From NCBI GenBank assembly GCA_002482885.1, contig DLGW01000005.1, forward strand, positions 284,144 to 348,143: DNA of 64,000 nt, read 5' to 3'. The DNA is from Flavobacteriaceae bacterium UBA7684 (GTDB lineage: Bacteria > Bacteroidota > Bacteroidia > Flavobacteriales > Flavobacteriaceae). Under the pieces are notes generated by a model. That model worked only from the letters and a program-made list of their open reading frames with translations, ran no database searches and was not told the origin of the DNA. The position numbers and the translations under genes are program-made. This document shows positions 45,546 to 53,698 of the stretch, one piece after another; positions within the stretch are counted from its first letter, which is position 1, and every line of letters begins with the position of its first letter.

Positions 45546-46370
45546 CTATTTCAATTTTTTATTTTCTTTTTTGGGTGGTAAAAAATTTTCCCCAGTCACT
45601 ACTTTTTTGCCAGTTTGTGCTTCTAATTGCAGTCGGGCATCTTTGGCGATTTTACCACCTTTTTTGCTGGCTTTTGCATTTTCTTGCAATCCTTTAGCTT
45701 CTTCGGTTTCAGCTATTTGGCGCGTCGATAATTCCGCCAAAGCCGTGAAAATTAATTCCGCTTCGCTCATGTGGTCACGTAAGTTCTGAGATTTTAATCC
45801 TTTGACTTCTTTGTGTTTTTTTACCGTTAAACCCGTCCACTCTTGATGAATAATATTAGTGAGTAAGGCAAATTCATCTGCTTTTTCAACACCGCTTTCT
45901 TTCCAGTAATCGGTTAATTTATTTCGGGTTTCTTGCCCTGTCATGCGTTGCTGAATCCACTTTTCTGAACGTCCTAATTTTTGCCAATTTTCTCGGGCTC
46001 TATCTATACTTTGACTCGGGTCGGCTATTTCTTGCATACGTTCATAACCAACTTTGGCTAACCATTGTTTGAAAGGTTCAGCTTTTGGTGAGGGTATGGA
46101 TTGGATAATACGTAACAAGGTTTGGGTATCTGCAACATCCGTTTCTCTCATTTTTCCGTCTTCGGCTTGCATTTTCAACTGTCCCAAAAATTGGGACAGT
46201 TCACTTCCTTCACTTTGTAGTTTAGTTTTTAATGCACTCCAATATTTTCTTGGTCTTGGGCTATCGGTTAATATCTCAATTACATCAATAATTGAAAAAT
46301 ACCACGTTTCCTTTTCCTCGTCCCAATGACTACGAACTTTTTTGGTTTCAAATAATTTTATGTCACTCAT
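45546..46370 (-). CDS. Bro-N / phage-antirepressor-type protein (DinD-like)
   Basis: A 274-residue protein with an N-terminal Bro-N domain: ETWYFSIIDVIEILTDSPRP, KYWSALKTKLQSEGSE near residues 18-60. ADTQTLLRIIQSIPSPKAEPFKQWLAKVG follows, the Bro/antirepressor core. The C-terminal half (RGQETRNKLT-like segment MTGQETRNKLTDYWKESGVE, LTNIIHQEWTGLTVKKHKEV, LRDHMSEAELIFTALAE) is that of DNA-damage-inducible DinD-type proteins. It is not part of a prophage: no phage genes are nearby. It sits alone between boundary repeats shared with the locus at 62 kb, as described under findings. Function in the host is unproven. Confidence 0.8.
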   Translation of the reverse strand: MSDIKLFETKKVRSHWDEEKETWYFSIIDVIEILTDSPRPRKYWSALKTKLQSEGSELSQFLGQLKMQAEDGKMRETDVADTQTLLRIIQSIPSPKAEPFKQWLAKVGYERMQEIADPSQSIDRARENWQKLGRSEKWIQQRMTGQETRNKLTDYWKESGVEKADEFALLTNIIHQEWTGLTVKKHKEVKGLKSQNLRDHMSEAELIFTALAELSTRQIAETEEAKGLQENAKASKKGGKIAKDARLQLEAQTGKKVVTGENFLPPKKENKKLK

Positions 46371-46428
46371 TGTTTGTTTTCTTACAATTGTTTGGGGTGA
46401 ATTTAAAGATTAGTTTGTGTTTAGGTGG

Positions 46429-46449
46429 AGTCGGATTACAAATCCGACT
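46429..46449. repeat. Palindromic boundary repeat, copy 1
   Basis: Perfect palindrome with 9-bp arms AGTCGGATT and AATCCGACT around ACA. An identical copy is at 63073-63093. Flanks are also shared (GGTG before, TTGG after). There is no T-run, so it is not an ordinary terminator. It separates the Bro-N gene from the membrane-protein gene. Confidence 0.9.
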
Positions 46450-46464
46450 TGTTGGTTTGTTCTT

Positions 46465-47001
46465 TTATTTATTGAGTTTAAATTCTAATTTCGTTATTAA
46501 TTTATTTTCTATTCTTCTATTAGCAAACCAATGGAAAGGTGATTTGGTATTTCCTCTTCCAAATGATGTACAATTAATTAGAATCTTATCATCTAAAAAG
46601 AATATTGTAATTTGTTTTCCGAAGTCCCATGAATACCAGTTATATCCTTTAGACAGTATGACATATTTAGAGTTGTTTTTTATAACTGTCCATTCTCCGT
46701 CAGAAAAAATATCAAAAACTAATTTCCTGTTATTTTCATAAATACCATTAAACGCTTTTAATTTAGAATTATTTAAGAGGGAGTAAAGTGTTAGAAAAAA
46801 TAAAATTATACTCAATATAAAGAGACTAATTGAGAATATTGAATAACCGTTTTTGATTATATTCATAATCGATGAAAAAACTACGATAGCAATGAAAAAT
46901 AAGGTTATGAAAAAATCAAAAACCTTGTAGAATATGTGTTCTTTAAAGATTACTTTGCCTTTATTTATGGATTTTTCAAAATCTATTTTTTCGTAAATCA
47001 C
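46465..47001 (-). CDS. Uncharacterised two-helix membrane protein
   Basis: A 178-residue protein that I do not recognise. Two membrane helices lie at about residues 28-50 (FDFFITLFFIAIVVFSSIMN) and 55-76 (FSISLFILSIILFFLTLYSL). A C-terminal soluble half follows with KLVFDIFSDGEWTVIKNN, SWDFGKQITIFFLDDKILIN and SFGRGNTKSPFHWFANRRIE. The helices place the C-terminal part probably in the cytoplasm. It lies between the palindrome (15 bases from its stop) and the TTATCAACACC repeat (76 bases from its start), and its AT content is even higher than its neighbours. It looks like variable cargo at a repeat-bounded site. Confidence 0.6.
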   Translation of the reverse strand: MIYEKIDFEKSINKGKVIFKEHIFYKVFDFFITLFFIAIVVFSSIMNIIKNGYSIFSISLFILSIILFFLTLYSLLNNSKLKAFNGIYENNRKLVFDIFSDGEWTVIKNNSKYVILSKGYNWYSWDFGKQITIFFLDDKILINCTSFGRGNTKSPFHWFANRRIENKLITKLEFKLNK

Positions 47002-47077
47002 GTCTTTTTTTTTAAGAATAACCGCAAACTCAAAAATAGATTAAATCACTTTTAAATATTTTTAAACATATTATAAC

Positions 47078-47285
47078 TTATCAACACCAACCGCCTTTCA
47101 TTTTAAAAACGTTGGAATTTCAAAAAGGTTTTTGAGCGTGGGGTGAGGAGCAATCCGTTAGCTGATCGGTAGTGGTTGCGTTGGGCAAAAAGCTTTTTAG
47201 AAATTCTAGTTTTTAAAATGCAGGCTAGATTTTTTGATTCTTTTGTAGCAATGACAAAAGAATAGAATAAGAGTTTGCCCGCGTT
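47078..47285. repeat. Dispersed tail repeat attached to structured element D
   Basis: Begins TTATCAACACCAACCGCC and runs to the GCGTT of element D. A second copy begins at 63868 with the same 28 bases. Within it is a hairpin TTCTTTTGT / ACAAAAGAA (47238-47246, 47254-47262) with loop AGCAATG. The second copy has different arms around the loop GGCAATG. This copy carries about 95 extra bases (47106-47200) including a GC-richer stretch. With element D it fills the 380-base gap 47002-47381; no gene is seen there. Confidence 0.85.
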
Positions 47286-47379
47286 AATGACAGCAGTGAA
47301 AATCCTTTTAAGCCAGCCCGAATTTTGGCGGGCTTAAAAGATTGCAACGAATGGCATGACCCGCCTAGGCGGGGAACGC
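47281..47379 (-). repeat. GC-rich structured intergenic element, copy D
   Basis: On the - strand: closing stem GCGTT (47379-47375) / AACGC (47285-47281), hairpin 1 CCCGCC-TA-GGCGGG (47360-47373), linker GTCATGCCATTCG, hairpin 2 with arms CTTTTAAGCC / GGCTTAAAAG (47305-47314, 47331-47340), and tail CACTGCTGTCATT. It starts two bases after the stop of the DUF6048-type gene, on the same strand, and so would be in its 3' untranslated region. Confidence 0.75.
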
Positions 47380-47381
47380 CC

Positions 47382-48074
47382 TTATTTTTTATAAATAGGT
47401 ATTAAATAACTTAGGGTGTAGTTGAATCCTACTCCAAAATCTCCATCGTAGGTGCGGTTAAAGCCTGGAATGTACAGATTACTAAAGTTTTCGGGTTGTT
47501 TTTGATTTATCATGCGATTTACGCGTGCACTAAACCCTAAAAAGAAATTATTAAATAACTTGGCTTTTACGCCCACTACAATTTCTAACCATTGGGCACT
47601 GAGTCCGCTTTGTTTTTGGTTAGTGGTTACCCATTGTTCTGGAAAATAAATATTTCGGTCGTAAATGCGGTATTTTTCTAAGGTTTGGCTAAAGGTTGCC
47701 ACGCCGTAACGCATGCCTAAATAAATCATGTTTTCCATGTCTAGCCAGTTTTCGTAGGCATTGTAATCGAATCCGACTTTAAAAAAACTGCCTTGAGTAT
47801 TAAAATTTAATTGTTCATCGGCGGTGTATTTGTTTTCGTGTCCGAATTCTCCGGCTACATAATAAGAGGGAGCTACTCGGTAATCTGCGGTGATTTCTAA
47901 TCCTGTGTATTTATTTTCGTAAAAGGCACGGGCTACTTTATTTAAATCTAAACCTACCCTAAGTCCGTATCGTTGTGGAATACTTACGGTGTCTTTTTTA
48001 GTTTCTTGCGCGTATCCTAAACATACACACAATACCATTAAACTGTTAATGATATATTTTAAGGTGTGTTTCAT
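47382..48074 (-). CDS. DUF6048-type outer-membrane beta-barrel protein
   Basis: A 230-residue secreted protein with signal peptide MKHTLKYIINSLMVLCVCLG ending before QETKK. The rest alternates as in an outer-membrane barrel (YGLRVGLDLNKVARAFYENK, YTGLEITADYRVAPSYYVAG, GFNYTLSYLIPIYKK at the end). I recall such proteins as the DUF6048 family, found next to a DUF6452-type lipoprotein and rlmD in flavobacteria, which is the order here. The start overlaps the upstream gene by 29 bases. No function is known. Confidence 0.72.
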   Translation of the reverse strand: MKHTLKYIINSLMVLCVCLGYAQETKKDTVSIPQRYGLRVGLDLNKVARAFYENKYTGLEITADYRVAPSYYVAGEFGHENKYTADEQLNFNTQGSFFKVGFDYNAYENWLDMENMIYLGMRYGVATFSQTLEKYRIYDRNIYFPEQWVTTNQKQSGLSAQWLEIVVGVKAKLFNNFFLGFSARVNRMINQKQPENFSNLYIPGFNRTYDGDFGVGFNYTLSYLIPIYKK

Positions 48075-48549
48075 TTTCGTTAAGGATGTTTGGTGTAATT
48101 AATAGGGGGCTTTTTAGCCAGTTATTGCCGTCGTTAATTAAATTAACTCCGTTAGTTTCATTAAGATAAAATAGGGTTTTAAATCCACAGGCTCTGGATA
48201 TGAATTCGTTTTTTCGGGTATAATTAATTTCTAATGTGTCTACGTTTTCGTAGGTATTATCGGTTGAGTTGTAGTTTTGAAAAAACTGATACTGTACTTG
48301 ATTGCTACCTGAATTCAAAGGTAATTTGATTTTACTGACTCCATTGTACCCTCTGCCATCACTAACTCCATTTTCTTTTATAGCTAGATTGGTTATGTTT
48401 TTTAAGGTTTCTGGATTTTCGGCGTCATAAAATTCAATCACTAAAGCAGGAGTAGTGGCGGTAGTAGCGGCACAAATGTCGTCTTTTTCGCAACTGAAAA
48501 AGTATACTACACTGCATAATAAGGTAAGACTTAATAGGATTCTTTTCAT
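48046..48549 (-). CDS. DUF6452-type lipoprotein
   Basis: A 167-residue lipoprotein. The signal peptide ends in a lipobox at FFSCEKDD (Cys20). The mature region holds conserved Cys27 (DDICAATT), TPALVIEFYDAENPETLK, KLPLNSGSNQVQYQFF and Cys135 in SRACGFKTLFY. I place it in the DUF6452 family from memory of its association with rlmD and the DUF6048 protein; the number should be checked. It overlaps rlmD by 4 bases and the next gene by 29, so the three are one operon. The role is unknown. Confidence 0.7.
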   Translation of the reverse strand: MKRILLSLTLLCSVVYFFSCEKDDICAATTATTPALVIEFYDAENPETLKNITNLAIKENGVSDGRGYNGVSKIKLPLNSGSNQVQYQFFQNYNSTDNTYENVDTLEINYTRKNEFISRACGFKTLFYLNETNGVNLINDGNNWLKSPLLITPNILNENETHLKIYH

Positions 48550-49958
48550 CTTTTTTCTAGCAATACTACATTTTCTACGTGGTGGGTTTGCGGAAACATA
48601 TCTACTGGGCGCACACGGGTTACCTTGTAATCGTGGTCCATTAAGGCTAAATCTCGGGCTTGTGTAGCTGAATTACAACTCACATACACCACTTTTTTAG
48701 GCGCAATTTTTAGAATTTGTTGTATCACATCGGCATGCATACCATCGCGCGGTGGGTCGGTAATAATCACATCGGGTTGTCCGTGTTGTTGAATAAATGC
48801 GTCATTAAAAACGACTTTCATATCACCTACAAAAAACTCGGTATTTTGAATTTGATTTCTTTTGGCATTTTCTTTGGCGTCGGCTATGGCTTCGGGAACC
48901 GCTTCAACTCCAATCACTTTTTTAGCTTTTTTAGCCACGAATTGCGCAATGGTTCCCGTTCCAGTGTACAAATCATACACGACTTCATTTCCGGTTAATC
49001 CTGCAAATTCACGAGTTACTTTATACAATTCGTATGCTTGTTCAGAATTGGTTTGGTAAAACGATTTGGCATTAATACTGAATTGTAATCCTTCCATTTC
49101 TTCCAAAATATACTCACGACCTTTAAATAATTGAATGTTTTGGTCGTAAAGGGTATCGTTGGCTTTTTGATTGTTTACATACAACAACGAGGTGATGGCT
49201 GGAAAAGTGTCCGCGATGTGATTCAATAGTAATTCTTGTTGTTTTTTGTTTTTGTCAAAAAACTGAATCAACACCATGATTTCGCCAGTAGAAGCAGTTC
49301 TTATCATTAAAGTTCTTAATAAACCGCCATGATTTCGGGCATCAAAAAAGCTTAAATTATTTTGAATCGCAAAGGCTTTAATCTCGTTGCGAATTGCATT
49401 AGATGGATCTTGTTGTAAATGACATTTTTTAATGTCTAAAATCTTATCCCACATTTTAGGAATATGAAATCCTAAGGCATTTTTATCGTCAAGATCTTGT
49501 TCGCTTTGGATTTCATCCTCAGTTAACCAACGGCTGTTAGAAAAAGAGAATTCCATTTTATTGCGATAGAAAAACTGTTTTTCTGAACCTAAAATAGATT
49601 CAAACTCAGGAAGCTCTATTTTTCCAATGCGCTTTAGGTTGTTCAGTACTTCATTGTTTTTATAAAACAATTGCTGACTGTATTGCATATTTTGCCATTT
49701 ACATCCTCCGCACACGCCAAAATGCTCGCAAACGGGCTCGGTTCTATATTTAGAATATTCATGAAAATGAGTTGCTTTTGCTTCGTAATAAGCTTTACGC
49801 TTTTTAAAGGTTTGCACATCTACCACATCGCCTGGAACCACGTTGGGTATAAGAATGATTTTACCGTCGGGTGCTTTAGCTACGCAAACGCCTTTGGCTC
49901 CGGCATCTAAAACACTGATGTTTTCAAAACTGATTTTATCTGATTTCGTTCGTGTCAT
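48546..49958 (-). CDS. rlmD: 23S rRNA (uracil-C5)-methyltransferase
   Basis: SAM-dependent 5-methyluridine methyltransferase of the RlmD/RlmCD family, 470 residues. An N-terminal TRAM domain (residues 10-65) leads to an Fe-S-type Cys cluster CEHFGVCGGCKWQNM near residue 77. SAM-binding motif VVYDLYTGTGTIAQFVA is near residue 325, DPPRDGMH near 405, and the catalytic Cys is in YVSCNSATQARDL near 430. A -7-like box TATTTTTG is at 49963-49970, only five bases before the ATG, implying an almost leaderless mRNA. Confidence 0.94.
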   Translation of the reverse strand: MTRTKSDKISFENISVLDAGAKGVCVAKAPDGKIILIPNVVPGDVVDVQTFKKRKAYYEAKATHFHEYSKYRTEPVCEHFGVCGGCKWQNMQYSQQLFYKNNEVLNNLKRIGKIELPEFESILGSEKQFFYRNKMEFSFSNSRWLTEDEIQSEQDLDDKNALGFHIPKMWDKILDIKKCHLQQDPSNAIRNEIKAFAIQNNLSFFDARNHGGLLRTLMIRTASTGEIMVLIQFFDKNKKQQELLLNHIADTFPAITSLLYVNNQKANDTLYDQNIQLFKGREYILEEMEGLQFSINAKSFYQTNSEQAYELYKVTREFAGLTGNEVVYDLYTGTGTIAQFVAKKAKKVIGVEAVPEAIADAKENAKRNQIQNTEFFVGDMKVVFNDAFIQQHGQPDVIITDPPRDGMHADVIQQILKIAPKKVVYVSCNSATQARDLALMDHDYKVTRVRPVDMFPQTHHVENVVLLEKR

Positions 49959-50124
49959 GGTGCAAAAATAAGGGAATGTATAGATTCTAGGTTATTTGAA
50001 TTCATTTTTTTGAAAATATAATTTAGATGACGTTTGGTGGTGTTTTGAATGGGGTGTAGGGTGGTAAAATGTTGAATATTCGATAATTACGAATTAAATT
50101 GGTAGGGTGTGTTAAAAAAATAAT

Positions 50125-50132
50125 TACTTTTG
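50125..50132 (+). promoter_or_regulatory. -7 promoter element of the DUF1566-type gene
   Basis: TACTTTTG matches TAnnTTTG and lies 61 bases upstream of ATG 50194. A TTGG at 50098-50101 is 23 bases upstream as a weak -33. The rest of 49971-50193 shows nothing else. Confidence 0.5.
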
Positions 50133-50193
50133 CAGAATAATTAGCACTCGTTTTGTTTTCAAAATAGGATTAATTAATGAGTTGTAAATCAAT

Positions 50194-50820
50194 ATGATGA
50201 CAAAAATTATTACATTAATTGTAGTTATTCTTTTTTGTTGGTTCCCAACCAATGCACAAGATAAAGCTAAAGAAAATCCTTGCGATTTAATCGAAAATAA
50301 GGTTCCAGAACCCGCTCGATTTAAGCATTTTGTGGGGGAGAAATTTGGGGGAGGAATTATTTTTAGCTTATGGAAGGATGCTAAAGGAGAAGAACACGGA
50401 TTAATCGCTTCTTTAGCCGACGTGAGCGAAGGTATGGTTTGGAATACTTACGAAAAAGTAACAGGAGCCACTAGTTTAGACGATGGTTTTATGAATACCA
50501 AAATGATTGTTTCGGTATTGGATAATTGCGACATGTGTGCTGCGGGTTTGTGTTATTTATACAATTATGAAGGATATAAAGATTGGTATTTACCCGCTTC
50601 GTGGGAATTATATGAATTGTATAAAAATATGAATGTAATTAATCAAGTATTGTTACAAGATAAAGAGGATTTAACTCAACCCATTGCTAAAGAATATTAT
50701 TGGAGTTCTACCGAAGGAAGCACAGGAAGTGCTTGGAGACAAAATTTTGCCGATGGTAACCAAAAATATTATTACCACAAATACAGTAAAAGTAAGTTAA
50801 GAGCTGTTAGAAAATTTTAA
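50194..50820 (+). CDS. Secreted DUF1566-like protein
   Basis: A 208-residue exported protein with signal peptide MMTKIITLIVVILFCWFPTN cut before QDKAK. The mature domain has FGGGIIFSLWKDAKGEEHGL, GYKDWYLPASWELYELYKN, EYYWSSTEGSTGSAW and the end KLRAVRKF. YWSSTE...RAVR is the typical finish of DUF1566 (Legionella-type) proteins. It has three Cys (NCDMCAAGLC). A surface or periplasmic location is expected. No enzymatic function is known for the family. Confidence 0.75.
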   Translation: MMTKIITLIVVILFCWFPTNAQDKAKENPCDLIENKVPEPARFKHFVGEKFGGGIIFSLWKDAKGEEHGLIASLADVSEGMVWNTYEKVTGATSLDDGFMNTKMIVSVLDNCDMCAAGLCYLYNYEGYKDWYLPASWELYELYKNMNVINQVLLQDKEDLTQPIAKEYYWSSTEGSTGSAWRQNFADGNQKYYYHKYSKSKLRAVRKF

Positions 50821-50849
50821 AAATAAATTCTTATAATAATTATGAAATC

Positions 50850-50886
50850 CCGTTTTTCTCTCTATTTTTGAGAAAAGCGGTTTTTT
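50850..50886 (+). terminator. Terminator after the DUF1566-type gene
   Basis: 11-bp stem CCGTTTTTCTC / GAGAAAAGCGG (one G-T pair) with a nine-base loop, then TTTTTT. It ends five bases before the aminopeptidase ATG, so the peptidase must have a promoter inside or read through. Confidence 0.82.
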
Positions 50887-50891
50887 ATTTT

Positions 50892-53009
50892 ATGAAGATT
50901 TTTCAATTTTTTTCAATTTTATTTTTAGGCGTAACCTCGGTTACTTTTGCTCAACAATCTGCGGTTGATTTTAAGTCGGTAGAGGCTTTTATAGAGCTAG
51001 ACACCATACAAAAATCTATTTCGGGAAAAGTAACGTATCATTTGGAGGTGTTAGAAGATACTTCTCAGGTGCAATTGGATGCTAAAAACATGACTTTTTA
51101 CGAAGTACAATTGAACGGAAAATCCGTTAATCATTCCAATAATAACAAACAACTTCAAATTACCGAAGCCTTAACAAAAGGTAAATACACCTTAACTTTT
51201 AATTATCATGTAATTCCTAAACAGGCGTTGTATTTTATAGGATGGAAATCTAAATCTGCTAAAGGATTTGATTCTCAGATATGGTCACAAGGACAAGGAA
51301 AATGTACTAGTCATTGGTTTCCTAGTTTAGACGATGTTAACGATAAATTAATTTTTAATCTAACGATAAAATTCCCTTCTAAGTATAGGGTAATTGCCAA
51401 TGGAATTCTAGAAGACAAAGAAGTAAAAGCAGATAAAACCATTTGGAAATACCAAATGCAACAACCCATGAGCAGCTATTTGTTAGCCTTAGCGATAGGT
51501 AAATTCGAAAATAAATCCGAACATTCCCATGCGCATACTCCTTTGGAATATTATTATGAATCAGCCGACAAAGCAAAATTTGAAGCCACTTACAAACATT
51601 CCAAAACTGTTTTTAATTTTTTAGAAAAAGAAATTGGAATTAAATACCCTTGGGAAATTTATCGACACATTCCTGTTCGTGATTTTATTTATGCAGGGAT
51701 GGAAAATACCACCACCACCATATTTTCTAAAGAATTTATGGTAGACGAAAAAGGCTATCATGATCAAAATTATTTAAACATCAATGCACATGAATTGGCA
51801 CACCAATGGTTTGGAAATTTAGTTACCGCTCAAAGTAGTACCCACCATTGGTTGCAAGAAGGGTTTGCAACCTACTATGCTTTATTGGCAGAAAAAGAAA
51901 TTTTAGGGGAAGATTTTTTTTATTGGAGTTTATTTAAAAGTGCTTTAGAGTTACAAGAAGCACCCGTAGGAGAGACTTCTATATTATTAGGAGAAAAAGG
52001 CACGAGTTTAACCTACTATCAAAAAGGAGCTTGGGCATTACATGTCATTAAGAGTCAAATAGGCGAGGTTAAATTTCAAAAAGCGGTAAAATCCTACTTG
52101 GAAAAATATGCCTATAAAACTGTAACTACTCAGGATTTTTTAAGAGAAGTTAAAAAAGTAGTCAAATTTGATATTGAGGATTTCGAAAAACAATGGTTGA
52201 AAAACCCACAGTTTCCTATGGGTGAAGCTTATGAATTGTTATTAAAAAATAAATTCATAAAACAATACTTAGACTTACAAAAAGAACGTTCTAAATCATT
52301 GGCTTTTAAAAAAGAAGACTTTAAAAAAATAATACTGTCCGATGCTTTTTATCCTTTAAAAGAAGAGGTGATTTATCAATTACAAAAGGAAAGCATTTTT
52401 GATAAAAAGGAATTGTTGTTGTTGGCTATTCAGCAAAAAGATCCCAAAATAGATTTAGCGATTGCTTACACAACCGAAGAAATTCACGAGTCTATACGAT
52501 CAGATTACGAACAACTGATGGATAGTGAATCCTACAGAGCACAAGAACTAGTTGCCTTTAAATTGTGGAGACAATATCCTGAACACAGCGTTCGATATTT
52601 AGAACATACCAAAAATAGAAAAGGGCTGTATAATCACAATTTAGAACTCCAATGGTTGTACATGGCTATAGTAACCCGAGGTTATCATTTAGTTAATTTG
52701 GGCGAAGAAGTTACTCGATTAATACAGTATACCCAACCCGAATACGATGCCAATATCCGAGAAATTGCTTTTCAGTATTGTTTAGACATGCCGTTAATGA
52801 ACGGAGATATTTTAAGAAACTTAATTCAAGCCACCACCCATCACAAGTGGCAGTTTGCTAAGTTTGCTAAAAGTACTTTGTACGATTTAATGAAAGATTT
52901 ACAAATTCGAGAAGCCATAGCCAATATGTCGGTTTATTTAACTCCCGAAGAACTCGTTCAAATAGAAAAATTGTATCAGCAATTGAATGCGGCTACCAAA
53001 TCTCGCTAA
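50892..53009 (+). CDS. M1-family zinc aminopeptidase
   Basis: Exported gluzincin aminopeptidase, 705 residues. The signal peptide starts MKIFQFFSILFLGVTSVTFA, which favours the ATG at 50892 over a TTG at 50868 inside the terminator. The exopeptidase motif is AGMENTTTTIF (GxMEN) and the zinc site HELAHQWFGN near residue 300 with the third ligand Glu in LQEGFATYYALLAEKE. The C-terminal helical domain runs from about 450. The protein would act in the periplasm or outside the cell on N-terminal residues. Its last 17 bases overlap the next gene, which is on the other strand. Confidence 0.93.
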   Translation: MKIFQFFSILFLGVTSVTFAQQSAVDFKSVEAFIELDTIQKSISGKVTYHLEVLEDTSQVQLDAKNMTFYEVQLNGKSVNHSNNNKQLQITEALTKGKYTLTFNYHVIPKQALYFIGWKSKSAKGFDSQIWSQGQGKCTSHWFPSLDDVNDKLIFNLTIKFPSKYRVIANGILEDKEVKADKTIWKYQMQQPMSSYLLALAIGKFENKSEHSHAHTPLEYYYESADKAKFEATYKHSKTVFNFLEKEIGIKYPWEIYRHIPVRDFIYAGMENTTTTIFSKEFMVDEKGYHDQNYLNINAHELAHQWFGNLVTAQSSTHHWLQEGFATYYALLAEKEILGEDFFYWSLFKSALELQEAPVGETSILLGEKGTSLTYYQKGAWALHVIKSQIGEVKFQKAVKSYLEKYAYKTVTTQDFLREVKKVVKFDIEDFEKQWLKNPQFPMGEAYELLLKNKFIKQYLDLQKERSKSLAFKKEDFKKIILSDAFYPLKEEVIYQLQKESIFDKKELLLLAIQQKDPKIDLAIAYTTEEIHESIRSDYEQLMDSESYRAQELVAFKLWRQYPEHSVRYLEHTKNRKGLYNHNLELQWLYMAIVTRGYHLVNLGEEVTRLIQYTQPEYDANIREIAFQYCLDMPLMNGDILRNLIQATTHHKWQFAKFAKSTLYDLMKDLQIREAIANMSVYLTPEELVQIEKLYQQLNAATKSR

Positions 53010-53514
53010 CTTCTTTTTTAATCACTTCAATTGCTAAAGTAGTAGGGGATTGTTTATCTAATAAATCACTTAAAATCACTTCGCGTAATCGGTTAGCGCT
53101 ATCTACTTTATCGCTCATCCCTGTTTTTCTAATGGTTTGAATGATGGTATTTTTAGTAGTCACAATTACATTCCAAGTTTCTTCGGTCATGTAAATTTGT
53201 TGCGTTAAATTGTGCTCAAATTCTTGTTCAATTTGATTAATCACCAAGTTTTCGTAATCATTTTTATCCGAAGACATCGGGGTAATTCTAATCAAAATCT
53301 TACTAGGATTAATGCGCTCCAAAAATAAAACCATACGCTCGTAAGCTTGTAATCTTAAAGGTAAAGCTGCTTTTTGATTCTCTTTGTGCAATAAAAAACG
53401 TCTTCTACCTTCTTCGTTTTTAATATGCGAATTGAAAAAATAATAAGCAATAACCCCTGTAATAATGGTAGGAATTGTAAAACTGATTAACGCGAAAATA
53501 TCTTCTTGATCCAT
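52993..53514 (-). CDS. Membrane-anchored conserved flavobacterial protein
   Basis: A 173-residue protein with one N-terminal membrane helix (residues 8-27, ALISFTIPTIITGVIAYYFF). A charged segment follows (KNEEGRRRFLLHKENQKAAL), then a helical domain PLRLQAYERMVLFLERINPS, YENLVINQIEQEFEHNLTQQ, TIIQTIRKTG. I recognise the pattern as a conserved hypothetical protein of Flavobacteriaceae but cannot give a function. It converges with the peptidase gene, overlapping it by 17 bases tail to tail, so no terminator separates them. Confidence 0.7.
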   Translation of the reverse strand: MDQEDIFALISFTIPTIITGVIAYYFFNSHIKNEEGRRRFLLHKENQKAALPLRLQAYERMVLFLERINPSKILIRITPMSSDKNDYENLVINQIEQEFEHNLTQQIYMTEETWNVIVTTKNTIIQTIRKTGMSDKVDSANRLREVILSDLLDKQSPTTLAIEVIKKEVSEIW

Positions 53515-53637
53515 TTGTAAAGATTTTTAATTAGAGCCGTAAATATAAAATTGTTATTTGTTAATTCGTTTAATCAAAATAAAACTTTTCACCTTTAGCT
53601 TTCCAACTTTTCACTAAAATTGAAAAATTCCTAAAAA

Positions 53638-53666
53638 AAAAAGCTGTCATGGCCTGACAGCTTTTT
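53638..53666 (-). terminator. Terminator after lysA
   Basis: 12-bp stem AAAAAGCTGTCA / TGACAGCTTTTT, loop TGGCC; the - strand goes on with more T. It lies 33 bases after the lysA stop. Confidence 0.88.
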
Positions 53667-53698
53667 AAAACTAAAGATATTTCTGAATACTAACTAAA

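Noticed and set aside
45546..46370. Prophage remnant suggested by the antirepressor-like gene
   Set aside because: No integrase, structural or lysis genes nearby; housekeeping genes are on both sides.
46292..46741. A 149-codon open frame on the + strand
   Set aside because: It crosses the palindromic repeat and the ends of two genes on the other strand, with no recognisable domain.
47106..47200. Small RNA or tRNA-like gene in the GC-richer part of the repeat
   Set aside because: No cloverleaf, no promoter and no terminator; it is an extra block in one copy of a dispersed repeat.
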